Source of the DNA: Pelagibius litoralis
GTDB taxonomy: Bacteria > Pseudomonadota > Alphaproteobacteria > Kiloniellales > Kiloniellaceae
Direction: 5' to 3'
Length of the DNA stretch: 64,000 nt
Assembly (NCBI RefSeq): GCF_011683915.1
Contig: NZ_JAAQPH010000023.1
Span: 1 to 64,000, forward strand
Positions 43,739 to 52,173 of this stretch are shown here, piece by piece. Both the position numbers and the translations under genes were made by a program. The notes under the pieces were generated by a model. That model was given only the letters and a program-made list of their open reading frames with translations, ran no database searches and was not told the DNA's origin. Numbering within the stretch: position 1 is the first letter of the stretch; each line of letters starts with the position of its first letter.

Positions 43739-44220
43739 CGCCCGAGGGCTCCGCGTTTGCGCGCCGTCGTTTCGATGGCGTCGACGATCGCCTGATAACC
43801 AGTGCAGCGGCAGTAGTTGCCCGAAAGCTGCTCGCGGATCTCCTCGCGGCTCGGCATGGCGTTGCGCTCCAGCAGTTCAGCCGCGCTCATCAGCATTCCC
43901 GGGGTGCAATAGCCGCACTGCAAGGCATTGCGTTCGACGAATTCATCCTGAAGATCTTTCATCGCACCGCTCTCGGTCATGCCTTCAATGGTCTCGACCG
44001 TGGCGCCCTCGCACTGTACGGCAAGGGTGAGACAGCCACGTACCGTGACACCGTCGAGGCGCAGCGTACAGGCGCCGCAGACGCCGTGCTCGCAACCGAC
44101 GTGGGTACCCTTCAGGCCGATCGCCTCGCGCAGAAAATCGACCAGGGTGAGCCGTGGTTCCACAGCCTGGCTGACCGGTTCCCCGTTGACAGTAAGGGTG
44201 ACGATTATCGGCGCCGTCAT
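43735..44220 (-). CDS. Molybdenum hydroxylase 2Fe-2S small subunit (CoxS-like)
   Basis: 161 residues with both iron-sulfur clusters of the family: the plant-ferredoxin type CEHGVCGACTL (with a further Cys in GCLTLAVQCEG) and the alpha-helical type CGYCTPGMLM..CRCTGYQ. It passes electrons from the molybdenum centre to the FAD subunit. It sits between the FAD and Mo subunit genes, the standard M-S-L order, with a 3-bp gap upstream and a 4-bp overlap downstream. Confidence 0.96.
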   Translation of the reverse strand: MTAPIIVTLTVNGEPVSQAVEPRLTLVDFLREAIGLKGTHVGCEHGVCGACTLRLDGVTVRGCLTLAVQCEGATVETIEGMTESGAMKDLQDEFVERNALQCGYCTPGMLMSAAELLERNAMPSREEIREQLSGNYCRCTGYQAIVDAIETTARKRGALGR

Positions 44221-44223
44221 GTC

Positions 44224-45087
44224 TCAGGCCTCCTTGCCGGCAAAGTCGGTAAGCGCACGCCGCGTCAGGACCTTCATTAGATGCAGCTTGGTCGCGCTCG
44301 ACGTGGTGAGGTCTTCCAGGGGCACAATGGTCTGCGCCAGGGCTTCGCAGACCACCTCTGCGTCGAAGCTGCCGGGCGCCTTGCCTTCCAGCAGCGCAGA
44401 CGCTGCGGAAGCCGCAAGGGGCATATCCGAGACGGCGAAGAAGACCAGCCGAGCATCGGCCAGCACCCCGCCGCGGACCTCGGCGCGGGCCGCCAGCCCG
44501 GCCATCGCATAGTCGCCTTGGCGGCGCGCCACCTCGTCGAAGTAGAAGAGGCTGCCTGGTCCGGTCAGCGGAACTTCCACCGACACCAGGACCTCGTTGG
44601 GCTCCAGGGCCGTCGTGTAGGTGCCGAGGAAGAAGTCGCTCGCCGCGATCTTCCGCTCTCCGGCCGAACTGCTGATATTGAACACCGCCTTCAATGCCAA
44701 GGCGCAGGCGGGCAGTTCCGAGGCTGGGTCGGCGTTGCACAGCGACCCGCCGAAGGTGCCGCGATTGCGGATCGCCGTGTGGGCAATGTAGGGAATGGCA
44801 CGGGCGATCATAGGCGCGTGGCGAGCGACCAGATCGGAGGTGGCAACCTCGATATAGCGGCTCATGGCGCCGATCCGCAGCACGTCGTCGACCACGGTGA
44901 TTCCGGACAGCGCTTCCACGGCGCTTACGTCGACGACGATCTCGGGGGCCGCCAGGCGCAGGTTCAGGGCCGGCACCAGACTTTGTCCACCGGCGAGAAT
45001 CTTGGCTTCGTCCCCATGCGCGTCGAGGACGCTGAAGACATCCTGCAGGGATCTCGCCCTAACGTATTCGAATGCGCGCGGCTTCAA
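44224..45087 (-). CDS. Molybdenum hydroxylase FAD-binding subunit (CoxM-like)
   Basis: About 287 residues of the FAD_binding_5/CO_deh_flav_C family. ILAGGQSLVPALNLRLA (FAD loop), IRNRGTFGGSLCNADPASELPA and VEVPLTGPGSLFYFDEVARRQGDYAMAG are diagnostic. The ATG at 45093 directly touches the ribosome site gggggagg, so the TTG two codons later (45087) has the better spacing and gives the usual family start M-K-P-R-A-F. First gene of the operon, divergent from the TetR regulator. Confidence 0.93.
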   Translation of the reverse strand: MKPRAFEYVRARSLQDVFSVLDAHGDEAKILAGGQSLVPALNLRLAAPEIVVDVSAVEALSGITVVDDVLRIGAMSRYIEVATSDLVARHAPMIARAIPYIAHTAIRNRGTFGGSLCNADPASELPACALALKAVFNISSSAGERKIAASDFFLGTYTTALEPNEVLVSVEVPLTGPGSLFYFDEVARRQGDYAMAGLAARAEVRGGVLADARLVFFAVSDMPLAASAASALLEGKAPGSFDAEVVCEALAQTIVPLEDLTTSSATKLHLMKVLTRRALTDFAGKEA

Positions 45088-45140
45088 GCGCATCCTCCCC
45101 CTGTCAACAAGGGCATCCTAAGCGGGATGCCTCATTATTT

Positions 45141-45173
45141 ATCATTTGATTATTAAATATCTATCGGTTGATA
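45141..45173. promoter_or_regulatory. Candidate TetR operator in the divergent promoter
   Basis: The gap between coxM and the TetR gene contains a strongly AT-rich block. Inside it TATCTATCGGTTGATA (45158-45173) matches its reverse complement at 12 of 16 positions, and ATCATTTGAT (45141-45150) has perfect ATCA/TGAT arms. Such paired palindromes next to a divergent TetR gene are typical operator positions. Assignment is inference. Confidence 0.4.
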
Positions 45174-45341
45174 ATTATCCTGTCAACAAATAACACCTCC
45201 CAGTTGGATGGGCCGAGGCGGAGGGGGCCGCGCAAGGGTCATGCCTTGCGCCCCGTCAGCGAAGCTCTAATCTGGGTCAGCGATAGGATTCCGCTCCTTG
45301 GAACCGGCACTAGTGACAAAGCGTGTAGGCGGATAGACCGG

Positions 45342-46037
45342 ATGCTCGACAGCCCGAAACCCCAAGCAAAATCCGCTCCCGAAAGGCCGCAAAAAAAGCG
45401 GATGAATCCGGACGCGCGGGAAGCGCACATCGTCGCCGAAGCTGTGCTTTTTTTTGCCGAGCATGGATTCGAGGGCAAGACCCGCGACCTCGCCAAGCGC
45501 ATCGGCATCACCCAGCCTTTGCTCTACCGCTATTTCCCCAGCAAGGAGAGCCTGATCGAACGGGTCTATCAGGAGGTCTACGTGCAGCGCTGGAACCCGG
45601 CGTGGGAGGATCTCATCACCGACAGGCGAGCCCCGTTGCCCGATCGTCTTTGCAGGTTCTACAAGGAGTACTCGCGCGCCGTGTACGATTACGTCTGGGT
45701 CAGGATGTTCGTCTATTCCGGCCTCAAGGGCGTGGACATCAACGACCGCTATCTTCGAGGCATCAAGGAAAAGGTATTGCGCCCGGTGTGTGGGGAATTG
45801 CGCCATGCCAATGGGCTCCCCACGCCGGGCGCAGTCCCCATCGGCGAGCAGGAACTCGAACTCGCCTGGGGCCTGCACGGCAGTTTCTTTTACCGTGCGA
45901 TCCGCCGCTATATCTATAATCTGACGACAACAGCGGACAGCGACACCGCGATCGAGAACGAAGTCCGGGTGTTCCTTTCCGGCGTCGGGCCGGTTCAGCG
46001 GCAACTGGTGGAAGCGCAAGACAAGCAGGATTCGTAG
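45342..46037 (+). CDS. TetR/AcrR-family transcriptional regulator
   Basis: About 231 residues from ATG 45342; an upstream ATG at 45168 would add 58 residues without homology and would place the start inside the operator region. The DNA-binding domain is IVAEAVLFFAEHGFEGKTRDLAKRIGITQPLLYRYFPSKESLIERVY (about 25-75). The C-terminal ligand domain is helical with several aromatic residues and is unassigned. Divergent to the coxMSL-liv operon, it probably represses it until the substrate is present. Confidence 0.9.
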   Translation: MLDSPKPQAKSAPERPQKKRMNPDAREAHIVAEAVLFFAEHGFEGKTRDLAKRIGITQPLLYRYFPSKESLIERVYQEVYVQRWNPAWEDLITDRRAPLPDRLCRFYKEYSRAVYDYVWVRMFVYSGLKGVDINDRYLRGIKEKVLRPVCGELRHANGLPTPGAVPIGEQELELAWGLHGSFFYRAIRRYIYNLTTTADSDTAIENEVRVFLSGVGPVQRQLVEAQDKQDS

Positions 46038-46311
46038 CCAGCCACACTTACGTGTTCCATCACCTTGTCCAAAGCAATCATCGTCCAAAGCAATCATCTG
46101 TCTGACCGATGGGCGTTAGCGTTGGCGAGGGTTGGATGTATGGACTTACCTAAAGATCTGTCTGATCTGCCGAACTCTCTGGAGAAAAGGACGGGTTGTT
46201 TGCGCTTGCCGGCATCGGCTCCGTGGTCATTTGCTTCAGAACCTTTTGTTCCGGAGTCTTTCGACTGGCGTCGAAGTCGGCTGGGACCGCCTGCCTCGAA
46301 AGCGACTCTAT
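46038..46311. other. Intergenic region after the TetR gene
   Basis: 274 bp with no supportable gene. A short direct repeat (tccaaagcaatcatc) occurs twice near 46069-46098. Plus-strand ORFs here lack domains and ribosome sites. Confidence 0.4.
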
Positions 46312-46809
46312 CTAGTACAGATTATAGCTGCCGGCCTGCAGCACCCCTTGCCAGGCTGTCTTGGCGGCGGCCCGCGCAGCTGGCCCCGCCTGTGGCTCCA
46401 GGTGCCCGGGCCAGTTGGCGACGATGTCGCCCTGACTGTCGATAGGCTCGTGATAGGCGATCAGGGTCAATAGCTCGTAGCAGAGCTGGCCGAGAGGGAC
46501 CGGTTTCCCGGCCAGAGAGACCTTGGCCGGCGTGTCCGCGTCCAGGCAGTGCACCAGCAATGGCAGGTGCCGCTCCGGTTCGGCGTCATCAGCCAGTTTT
46601 GCCAGGGCCGACCGTTCGGAGAAGGCGTAAACACCCCTGCTCTGATTCCAGCCGTAGTGACCTTAAAGCTGGCGAAGTGCATCGATCATGGGATCGACGA
46701 GGCGCCGAGCCTGGGCAGAGGCCAGGTGAACCGATGTAACCTGGACCAACGCAAGGGCCGCAAGGACAAGGACGAGCGACCGGCGTTTGGATCTGCATGA
46801 CCGTGACAT
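46312..46809 (-). pseudogene. Secreted protein gene with one in-frame stop codon
   Basis: From ATG 46809 the minus strand encodes a clear signal peptide (basic SKRRS, hydrophobic LVLVLAALALVQV, cleavage near ASAQA), then RRLVDPMIDALRQL, then TAA at 46663-46665. The same frame continues without any frameshift for 116 more codons (GHYGWNQSRGVYAFSERSALAKL .. LAYHEP .. AGSYNLY) to the stop at 46312-46314. One base change would restore a 165-residue exported protein. I do not recognise the family. Either a young pseudogene or an error in the sequence. Confidence 0.65.
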
Positions 46810-47080
46810 CTTTGTTCCCTTTCCTGAACAGAATTGTTCCTCTTATGGGTCGTTGCTCAACCGCAGAACGTTCAAGTTGACGAATTGCCGGAAAACCAGG
46901 CGAAGCCCGCTGATACCGCCCTATTTTTCACACGCTCTCAAGGGGTTCGAAGAGTTGAACCGCTTTCATCGGCTGCGATAATGGGCCTATGGAACCGTCC
47001 GGAGAGGCGGCGGATGGCTGCTGTCGATGGCGGCCTTGGGCCGGGTCTTGAGAAGGCCCCGCCAAAATGGGGATTGGGAC

Positions 47081-47299
47081 ATGTCGCGAATGATGGCCGG
47101 AGCCACGGTGCGGGTCGGTGAGCGTTTCCAGGAGATGCGGGCGACCGCACGGCAGTGGGAAGTGGAATCGTTTTTCACCGATGCCCGCGCCATCAATCAC
47201 GTCTCCCTGCGCGACACCCTGGATCCGTCACGGCGGGTGACCCTCTCCTGTTCCGTTCTGATGGACCGCAGCCGCTTTCGGCCGCTGGGCCCGGCCTGA
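47081..47299 (+). CDS. Small conserved-looking protein, 72 residues
   Basis: Start at ATG 47081 with the purine-rich ggggattggga upstream, chosen over an ATG at 47027. The product is MSRMMAGATVRVGERF.., a compact beta-rich protein with VGERFQEM, WEVESFF, HVSLRDTLDPSRRVTLSCSVLMDRSRF. The pattern (a W-x-V strand followed by a paired-strand R-x-V-T-L-S-x-S-x-L-x-D) looks like a small single-domain SH3-like or barrel protein common in Rhodospirillales, but I cannot name a family. Followed at about 120 bp by the PilZ gene. Confidence 0.55.
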   Translation: MSRMMAGATVRVGERFQEMRATARQWEVESFFTDARAINHVSLRDTLDPSRRVTLSCSVLMDRSRFRPLGPA

Positions 47300-47420
47300 C
47301 CGCCACTGGTTGACCGGCCTCTGGCCTGAAGGGCTGGGCTTTTGCGCGAATCCTCGCAAATTGCCGCAATTTCACAGAATCGTTAACGAAAGCTTCAGGC
47401 TGATGGGGCATTAGTAGGTC

Positions 47421-47825
47421 ATGGTTTTCGGATTTTTGTCGCGTCTCTCCAGTCCCCGTTCTGATCGCCGCAGCGAACCGCGTGGCTCGCGTATGAGTGG
47501 GTTGGTCTCGATCGACGGCCGGGACTATCCCCTGAAAGACTGGTCGCGACGCGGGTTCTCCGCCTCACGTTACAGGGCCGAGCACTATCCCGGCGACAAG
47601 GTCGAGATGACGGTGCGTGTCGATCTGGATGAGGAGCCGCTCGTCTTCGCCTGCCAGGCTGTGGTGGTCTGGGTTGACAGGGATCGCCGGGAACTGGCCG
47701 GCGTCTTCACCCGCCTGGACATTCAGATCCAGGAGCAGATCATGTCGACAATCTTTGCGCGGGCGGCCCGGAATCAGGACGGCAGCGCCGAAAGCACCCG
47801 CGAAAACGCCACTCTTCACGTCTGA
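47421..47825 (+). CDS. PilZ-domain protein, likely cyclic-di-GMP binding
   Basis: 134 residues with one PilZ domain. The R-x-x-x-R element is in DRRSEPRGSR and the D-x-S-x-x-G element appears as LKDWSRRGFS, close to the canonical D/N-x-S-x-x-G. The beta-barrel continues with GDKVEMTVRVDL and CQAVVVWVDRDRRELAGVFTRLD. Single-domain PilZ proteins transmit c-di-GMP levels to motility or surface polysaccharide systems. Both binding motifs look usable. Confidence 0.88.
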   Translation: MVFGFLSRLSSPRSDRRSEPRGSRMSGLVSIDGRDYPLKDWSRRGFSASRYRAEHYPGDKVEMTVRVDLDEEPLVFACQAVVVWVDRDRRELAGVFTRLDIQIQEQIMSTIFARAARNQDGSAESTRENATLHV

Positions 47826-47863
47826 ACGCGCTCCGGGCGACCGCAGTCCGCTGACCGTTTTCC

Positions 47864-48169
47864 TCAGATCTTTGAGATTCTTCTTTCCGGCAGAAGCGCC
47901 AGCACCGCCCGCTTCTCGTCCGCCGAGAGAATAGGCCAATCCCTGATCTCGTCGATGTTACGGCTGCAGCCGATGCAGGTATCGTCCTTCGGATCGATCT
48001 GGCAGACGGTGATGCAGGGCGAGGGCACGGAGGTATCGAGCTGCTGGCGGGCGCGGGCGCGCCTTCTTGCCCGCCGCGCGGCACGTTCTTCATCCGCCCC
48101 CGCCGACACACCGGGGTCAGGCCGGGAAGCGGGGATAGAACGGGTCTTCGTTTGCTTGTCTTCGCTCAA
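47864..48169 (-). CDS. DUF1289 domain protein
   Basis: 101 residues. The basic N-terminal half is low complexity (AARRARRRARARQQ). The C-terminal half has the DUF1289 signature: SPCITVCQIDPKDDTCIGCSRNIDEIRDWPILSADEKRAVL, with cysteines C-x3-C..C-x2-C that probably bind a metal. Function unknown in the family, often annotated as Fe-S-like. Stands alone, convergent with the PilZ gene. Confidence 0.92.
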   Translation of the reverse strand: MSEDKQTKTRSIPASRPDPGVSAGADEERAARRARRRARARQQLDTSVPSPCITVCQIDPKDDTCIGCSRNIDEIRDWPILSADEKRAVLALLPERRISKI

Positions 48170-48310
48170 GACGGTTCCGATCCGGGATTGTGGCGCCGCC
48201 CCTCGGACGTCGCGTTTAGTTTCCTCTCAAGCCCAATAGCAGAGGCTCATGGCCGTTTTCAAGCGGCAAAGCCCCGCCTATGATTACGCGCCGCGCCGCC
48301 TTGCGCCGTC

Positions 48311-48397
48311 TAGAGCAGATCCTGGTCGGATAGGATCACCCCTAAGAAATTGCCTGGGGCGATCCATCTAGCAGGTAAATCTGCGCTTACTGTTTGA
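48311..48397. repeat. Palindromic repeat element, copy 2 (first hairpin only)
   Basis: Begins TAGAGCAGATCC as in the copy at 35881 and closes with ATCTGC..TTA near 48379-48389, then the same spacer actgtttga (48389-48397). The inner stem is different (GGATCacCCC .. GGGgcGATCC). The second hairpin of copy 1 is missing. It lies immediately upstream of the adenylate cyclase gene, and an in-frame GTG at 48399 starts right at its edge. Confidence 0.75.
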
Positions 48398-48437
48398 GGT
48401 GGAACGGATCATTGGCTTGGGTGTTGAAGGGAACGAA

Positions 48438-50147
48438 ATGGTCCGGCGACTGCGGTTGATCAGCGGCTTGATTCTCTTCTGCTATGTGCTGACCCATCTT
48501 TTGAACCTGGTTTTGGGCTTGGTGTCTTTTGACGCCCTGGAGGCGGGGCGCGCGGTTTTCATCGCGTTCTGGCGCTCCTGGCCTCTGACGGGGCTGCTCT
48601 ATGGCGCCTTGCTGGTCCATCTGGTCCTGGCGCTCTATGCCATTTTTGCCCGCGAGCGCTGGGCCATGCCGACGGTCGAGGCGCTGCGCTATCTGCTGGG
48701 CGTGCTGATCGTGCCGCTGGCGATGCTGCATGTTCTGGGCACCCGCTTTGCCCATGAGATCTACGGCGTGGCGGACAGCTACCTCTATATCGTCACTGTG
48801 CAGTGGGCCTTCGATATCACCACCGCGATACAGCAAACCAGCTTGGTCCTCGTCGTTTGGCTGCACGGTTGTATCGGCCTGCATCTCTGGTTGCGTCTCA
48901 AGGGCTGGTATGGCGCTGTCGCCGCACCCGGCTTGGCGTTTGCGGTTCTGATCCCGACCCTGGCCCTGGGCGGATACCTGGTGTCCGGCCGGGACGTCCT
49001 GCGCCTCGCCCAGGACAGCGATTGGCTGTCGGCCGTGATGCAGGAGGCCAATGCGCTTTCGCGCGAGCAGATCGCCGAAGTCTTGGGCCTGCGCGACCTC
49101 CTGGTGATCGGCTTCTTCGTCCTGCTGCTGGCGACGGTGCTGCTGCGCCTGGCGTGGCGCTTTTGGAAGCAGCGGCGCGGCATGGCCAGGCTGACCTATC
49201 CCGGCAACCGCCAGGTCGCCGTCGCCAAGGGCACGACGGTGCTGGAGGCCAGCCGGATCGGCGGCATCGCCCATGCGTCGGTCTGCGGCGGCCGCGGGCG
49301 TTGCTCGACCTGCCGGGTGCGCGTTGGCCGTGGCGGGGTCGCGCTGCCGCCGCCCGACGCCGACGAGCGCCGGGTTCTGGCCCGGGTCGGGGCCGCCCCA
49401 AACGTGCGACTGGCCTGCCAGACAGCGGTCTTCGCCGACTGCGAGGTGATACCATTGCTGCCGGCGGCGGCCGGCCCCCGCCAGGCAAGGCCGCGGCCGG
49501 GCTATCTGCAGGGCGACGAACGCGAGATAGCGATCCTCTTTGCCGATCTGCGGGGTTTCACGACACTGTCGGAAGACCGCCTGCCTTACGACGTGGTCTT
49601 TGTGCTCAACCGGTATTTCACCGCCATGGGCACGGCCGTGGAAGAGGCTGGAGGGCGCATCGACAAGTTCATCGGCGACGGCGTGATGGCGCTCTTTGGG
49701 ATCGAGCGGGGGGTCGTCATCGGCAGCCGTAACGCCCTGGAGGCGGCGCGGCGCATGGCCCAGCATCTGGACGAACTGAACGAAAGCCTCGCCTCAGACT
49801 TGGCGCAGCCTCTGCGCATCGGTATCGGTCTCCACTCCGGCTCGGTGATCGTGGGTGAGATGGGCTATGGCCGCGCGACCTCGGTGACGGCGATCGGCGA
49901 TGCGGTCAACACCGCCAGCAGGCTGGAGGCCCTGACCAAGGATTTCAACGCACAACTCATCGTGTCGGCGCCCCTGGCCGGTCACGCGGGTGTGGATCTC
50001 AGCGCCTTCGCCAGCCACCAGATCGATGTACGCGGTCGCTCAGCACCGCTCGACATTCATGTGCTGGACGACGCCCGGGCCTTGCCAACAGGGGCCGTGC
50101 CGGTCGAGGCAATACAAGCAAAGGCAAGTCAGGCGGAAAAAATCTAG
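48438..50147 (+). CDS. Membrane-anchored redox-type adenylate cyclase: six helices, 2Fe-2S domain, class III cyclase
   Basis: 569 residues from ATG 48438 (gaaggga upstream, preferred over GTG 48399). Residues 1-240 form six membrane helices with several in-membrane His (H20, H61, H97, H144, H149), reminiscent of SdhC-type diheme cytochrome b. Residues about 250-335 are a ferredoxin with C283-x5-C289-x2-C292 and C327. Residues 360-550 are a class III cyclase with metal Asp D370 (FADLRGF) and D414 (GDGVMALF) and the ATP-site DAVNTASRLE. Sinorhizobium CyaC, a quinone-responsive cyclase, is the closest described analogue I know of. It should couple quinone-pool redox state to cAMP. Confidence 0.85.
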   Translation: MVRRLRLISGLILFCYVLTHLLNLVLGLVSFDALEAGRAVFIAFWRSWPLTGLLYGALLVHLVLALYAIFARERWAMPTVEALRYLLGVLIVPLAMLHVLGTRFAHEIYGVADSYLYIVTVQWAFDITTAIQQTSLVLVVWLHGCIGLHLWLRLKGWYGAVAAPGLAFAVLIPTLALGGYLVSGRDVLRLAQDSDWLSAVMQEANALSREQIAEVLGLRDLLVIGFFVLLLATVLLRLAWRFWKQRRGMARLTYPGNRQVAVAKGTTVLEASRIGGIAHASVCGGRGRCSTCRVRVGRGGVALPPPDADERRVLARVGAAPNVRLACQTAVFADCEVIPLLPAAAGPRQARPRPGYLQGDEREIAILFADLRGFTTLSEDRLPYDVVFVLNRYFTAMGTAVEEAGGRIDKFIGDGVMALFGIERGVVIGSRNALEAARRMAQHLDELNESLASDLAQPLRIGIGLHSGSVIVGEMGYGRATSVTAIGDAVNTASRLEALTKDFNAQLIVSAPLAGHAGVDLSAFASHQIDVRGRSAPLDIHVLDDARALPTGAVPVEAIQAKASQAEKI

Positions 50148-50614
50148 CTTCCCGCTTTTGCCTTGTAGGCCGCGATCGCGTTCTTCAACTCGGTGTATTC
50201 CTCGCAACCGAAGAAACAGGCCCCGTCCAGAACATCCAGTCGTTCTTCTGCCTTGGCCAGGTCGCCCAGGGTCAGATAAAGCTCACCCAGGTATTCGTTG
50301 GCGCCGCGATGCTTCGGTTTCAGCTTCAGCGCCGCTTCGTAGTGGCTCAGCGCAACGTCGTTGTTTTTGAGCTGCCGGTTGCTGTAGCCCAGCAGATTGA
50401 ACGCGTCGGCATTTTCCTTGTCGGAAGCGACGACCTGTTCCAGCAGGGGGATGGCGCCGGCGTACTGGCCGTCGTCGATCATCTGCTTGGCGCGGGTGTA
50501 GTTCGGATCCAACGGCTTATCCGGCGTGGAATCGCTGCCTGCGGCCAGCGCCGATCCGGTGGCGAGGGCAAAAGTGAGGGCAAAAGGCGTGATCAATCGG
50601 GTGAATCTATTCAT
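50144..50614 (-). CDS. Periplasmic TPR-repeat protein
   Basis: 156 residues. Signal peptide 1-25 (LITPFALTFALATGSALA-AG), then about three tetratricopeptide repeats (YTRAKQMIDDGQYAGAIPLLEQVV, ADAFNLLGYSNRQLKNNDVALSHYEAAL, GANEYLGELYLTLGDLAKAEERL). The end has an unusual C-F-F-G-C motif that may form a disulfide. Such proteins scaffold protein-protein contacts. Its 3' end overlaps the cyclase gene end by 4 bp, convergent. Confidence 0.85.
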   Translation of the reverse strand: MNRFTRLITPFALTFALATGSALAAGSDSTPDKPLDPNYTRAKQMIDDGQYAGAIPLLEQVVASDKENADAFNLLGYSNRQLKNNDVALSHYEAALKLKPKHRGANEYLGELYLTLGDLAKAEERLDVLDGACFFGCEEYTELKNAIAAYKAKAGS

Positions 50615-50790
50615 CGCGTCTCAAATCCTTCCAGCATCTTCCAAGAAAGGGGTTTTGCTTGCGCAGAAACCTTCCTTCCCGATGTCGTTCACACGGCGCG
50701 TCACCAATATGGCCAGGACTCCCGGCGGAACCAAGTCAAAAGCCGTTGATCGGCGGGGCGTTCCAGGCAAGGGTGCTGCCGTCGCCTTGG

Positions 50791-51360
50791 TTATTTGCCG
50801 GGTGGGACGGGCAGGATCTGCTCCACGGCGGCGATGATTTTCCGGTCCAGCGGGGGCGTCCGGGTGCTCCATCCCGCAACCACCGCGCCATCGGGCGCGA
50901 TCAGGAACTTGTGGAAGTTCCAGCGTGGCCGACCTTCGCGGCCCAACTCCCCCTCAATCCAGCGATAGAGCGGATGGGCCTCGCGCCCGATCACCCGCTG
51001 CTTTTCCGTCATCGGAAAGTTGATGCCGAAGTTGACCTCGCAGAATTCCTTGATTTCCTTGGCGCTGCCCGGCTCCTGATTCATGAAATCGTTGGATGGC
51101 ACGCCCAGAACCACGAGGCCGCGCTCGCCATAGCGCTCCCATAGGCTTTGCAGGCCGGCATATTGATGGGTGAAACCGCAGCGCGAGGCCGTGTTTACCA
51201 GCAAGATGGCTTTCCCCGCATAGGTAGAGAGCGGCAGGGCCTCTCCTTCGATCGAGGTGAAGCCGAAGTCGTGCGCCGAGGTTGCGCCGGCCGGTGCCGG
51301 GCCGCTGGACAGCAGTCCGGCGACGGCGAGGGTGGCAAGGGCAAGACCGCGCAGGCGCAT
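50791..51360 (-). CDS. Glutathione peroxidase family protein, exported
   Basis: About 189 residues from ATG 51360, which has ggaagg upstream and gives a clean signal peptide (MRLRGLALATLAVAGLL). The peroxidatic Cys lies in VNTASRCGFTHQY, followed by GVPSNDFMNQEPG and the Trp/Asn motif RWNFHKFLI. The Cys replaces selenocysteine, as is usual in bacteria; many such enzymes use thioredoxin. The signal peptide places it in the periplasm. Upstream ATGs at 51405 and 51432 are less likely starts. Confidence 0.88.
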   Translation of the reverse strand: MRLRGLALATLAVAGLLSSGPAPAGATSAHDFGFTSIEGEALPLSTYAGKAILLVNTASRCGFTHQYAGLQSLWERYGERGLVVLGVPSNDFMNQEPGSAKEIKEFCEVNFGINFPMTEKQRVIGREAHPLYRWIEGELGREGRPRWNFHKFLIAPDGAVVAGWSTRTPPLDRKIIAAVEQILPVPPGK

Positions 51361-51489
51361 AAAAAGAGACCTTCCGGCAGGCTCGGCAGGGGCGTTGTTC
51401 TGCATCAGGGGACGTCTCGCGCAACCATACATGATCTATTGTACGCAAGATGTCTGGGAGCGGATGTTGGAAAAAGGGGTGGATTGCGA

Positions 51490-52086
51490 TCAGTCCGAAG
51501 CGTATTCGCTCAGCAATTGGGCCGGATCTTCGCAATCGATTACCCGTTTTGCGATCTCGTAGTCGAAACCCTGGCGGCCGAGGGCGGCCAGATCGCGGTC
51601 GCGCCGCCCGGCGCGGTCTTCTTGGCGGAAGGGGCCGAGACGGCGGCGTTTGGCGTAGGTCAGGGCCGCGGCCAGATCCGGGTTCGGGCCCGAAGCTTCC
51701 TGCGCATCGAACGCCTGGTCGATCAGCGCCGCGGCCACCCCCTTGGCCCGCAGGCGGGCGCGGATCATCGCTTGCGAGGTGCCGCGGGCGCGCAGGCTGC
51801 GCAGCCGCTCCCGGACGAAACGACTGTCATCGAGCACCCCCGCCGCGAGGAAGCGCTGGATCAACCGCTCCACGGCATCAGCGCCTTCGGCGGGATCGGT
51901 ACCGTAGAGCCGGGCTGAGAGCGTGACCTTGGCCATCAACAGACGCTTCAGATGGCCGCTCGCCGTATCGTAACGATCGAGATAGTAGAGGGCTGATCGC
52001 TCCAGCGCCTTCGGCGTTGCCTTCAGCGGCTGACGCCGCTTTTTCCGGCGCTTTTCAGGGCCCTGGCCGGACTCGTCCTCGGTCAT
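51490..52086 (-). CDS. recX: RecX-family regulatory protein
   Basis: About 198 residues from ATG 52086 (a longer start at 52140 is possible). After a basic N-terminal tail, three-helix RecX repeats follow: ALYYLDRYDTASGHLKRLL, LIQRFLAAGVLDDSRFVRERLRSLRARGTSQAMIRARLRAKGV and FDYEIAKRVI. RecX binds RecA filaments and moderates recombination. No recA lies nearby. The repeat ARGTSQAMIRARLRAKGV with a following acidic helix is diagnostic. Confidence 0.9.
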   Translation of the reverse strand: MTEDESGQGPEKRRKKRRQPLKATPKALERSALYYLDRYDTASGHLKRLLMAKVTLSARLYGTDPAEGADAVERLIQRFLAAGVLDDSRFVRERLRSLRARGTSQAMIRARLRAKGVAAALIDQAFDAQEASGPNPDLAAALTYAKRRRLGPFRQEDRAGRRDRDLAALGRQGFDYEIAKRVIDCEDPAQLLSEYASD

Positions 52087-52173
52087 CGCAGGCCCTGGTC
52101 CGCCGGGCAGGGGCCGGCTTCTTCGCAGATGCAGCAACATTTGCGTCGCTTGCGCCGGAAGGCGGCTGGGATT

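Noticed and set aside
41357-45087. Aerobic CO dehydrogenase
   Set aside because: The large subunit lacks the AYRCSFR active-site loop of form I enzymes, so CO oxidation should not be claimed.
46065-46445. 126-codon plus-strand ORF after the TetR gene
   Set aside because: No domain or ribosome site, and it overlaps the 3' part of the interrupted secreted-protein gene on the other strand.
48387-49766. 459-codon minus-strand ORF
   Set aside because: Antisense to the adenylate cyclase gene; repetitive Gln/Arg composition typical of shadow frames.
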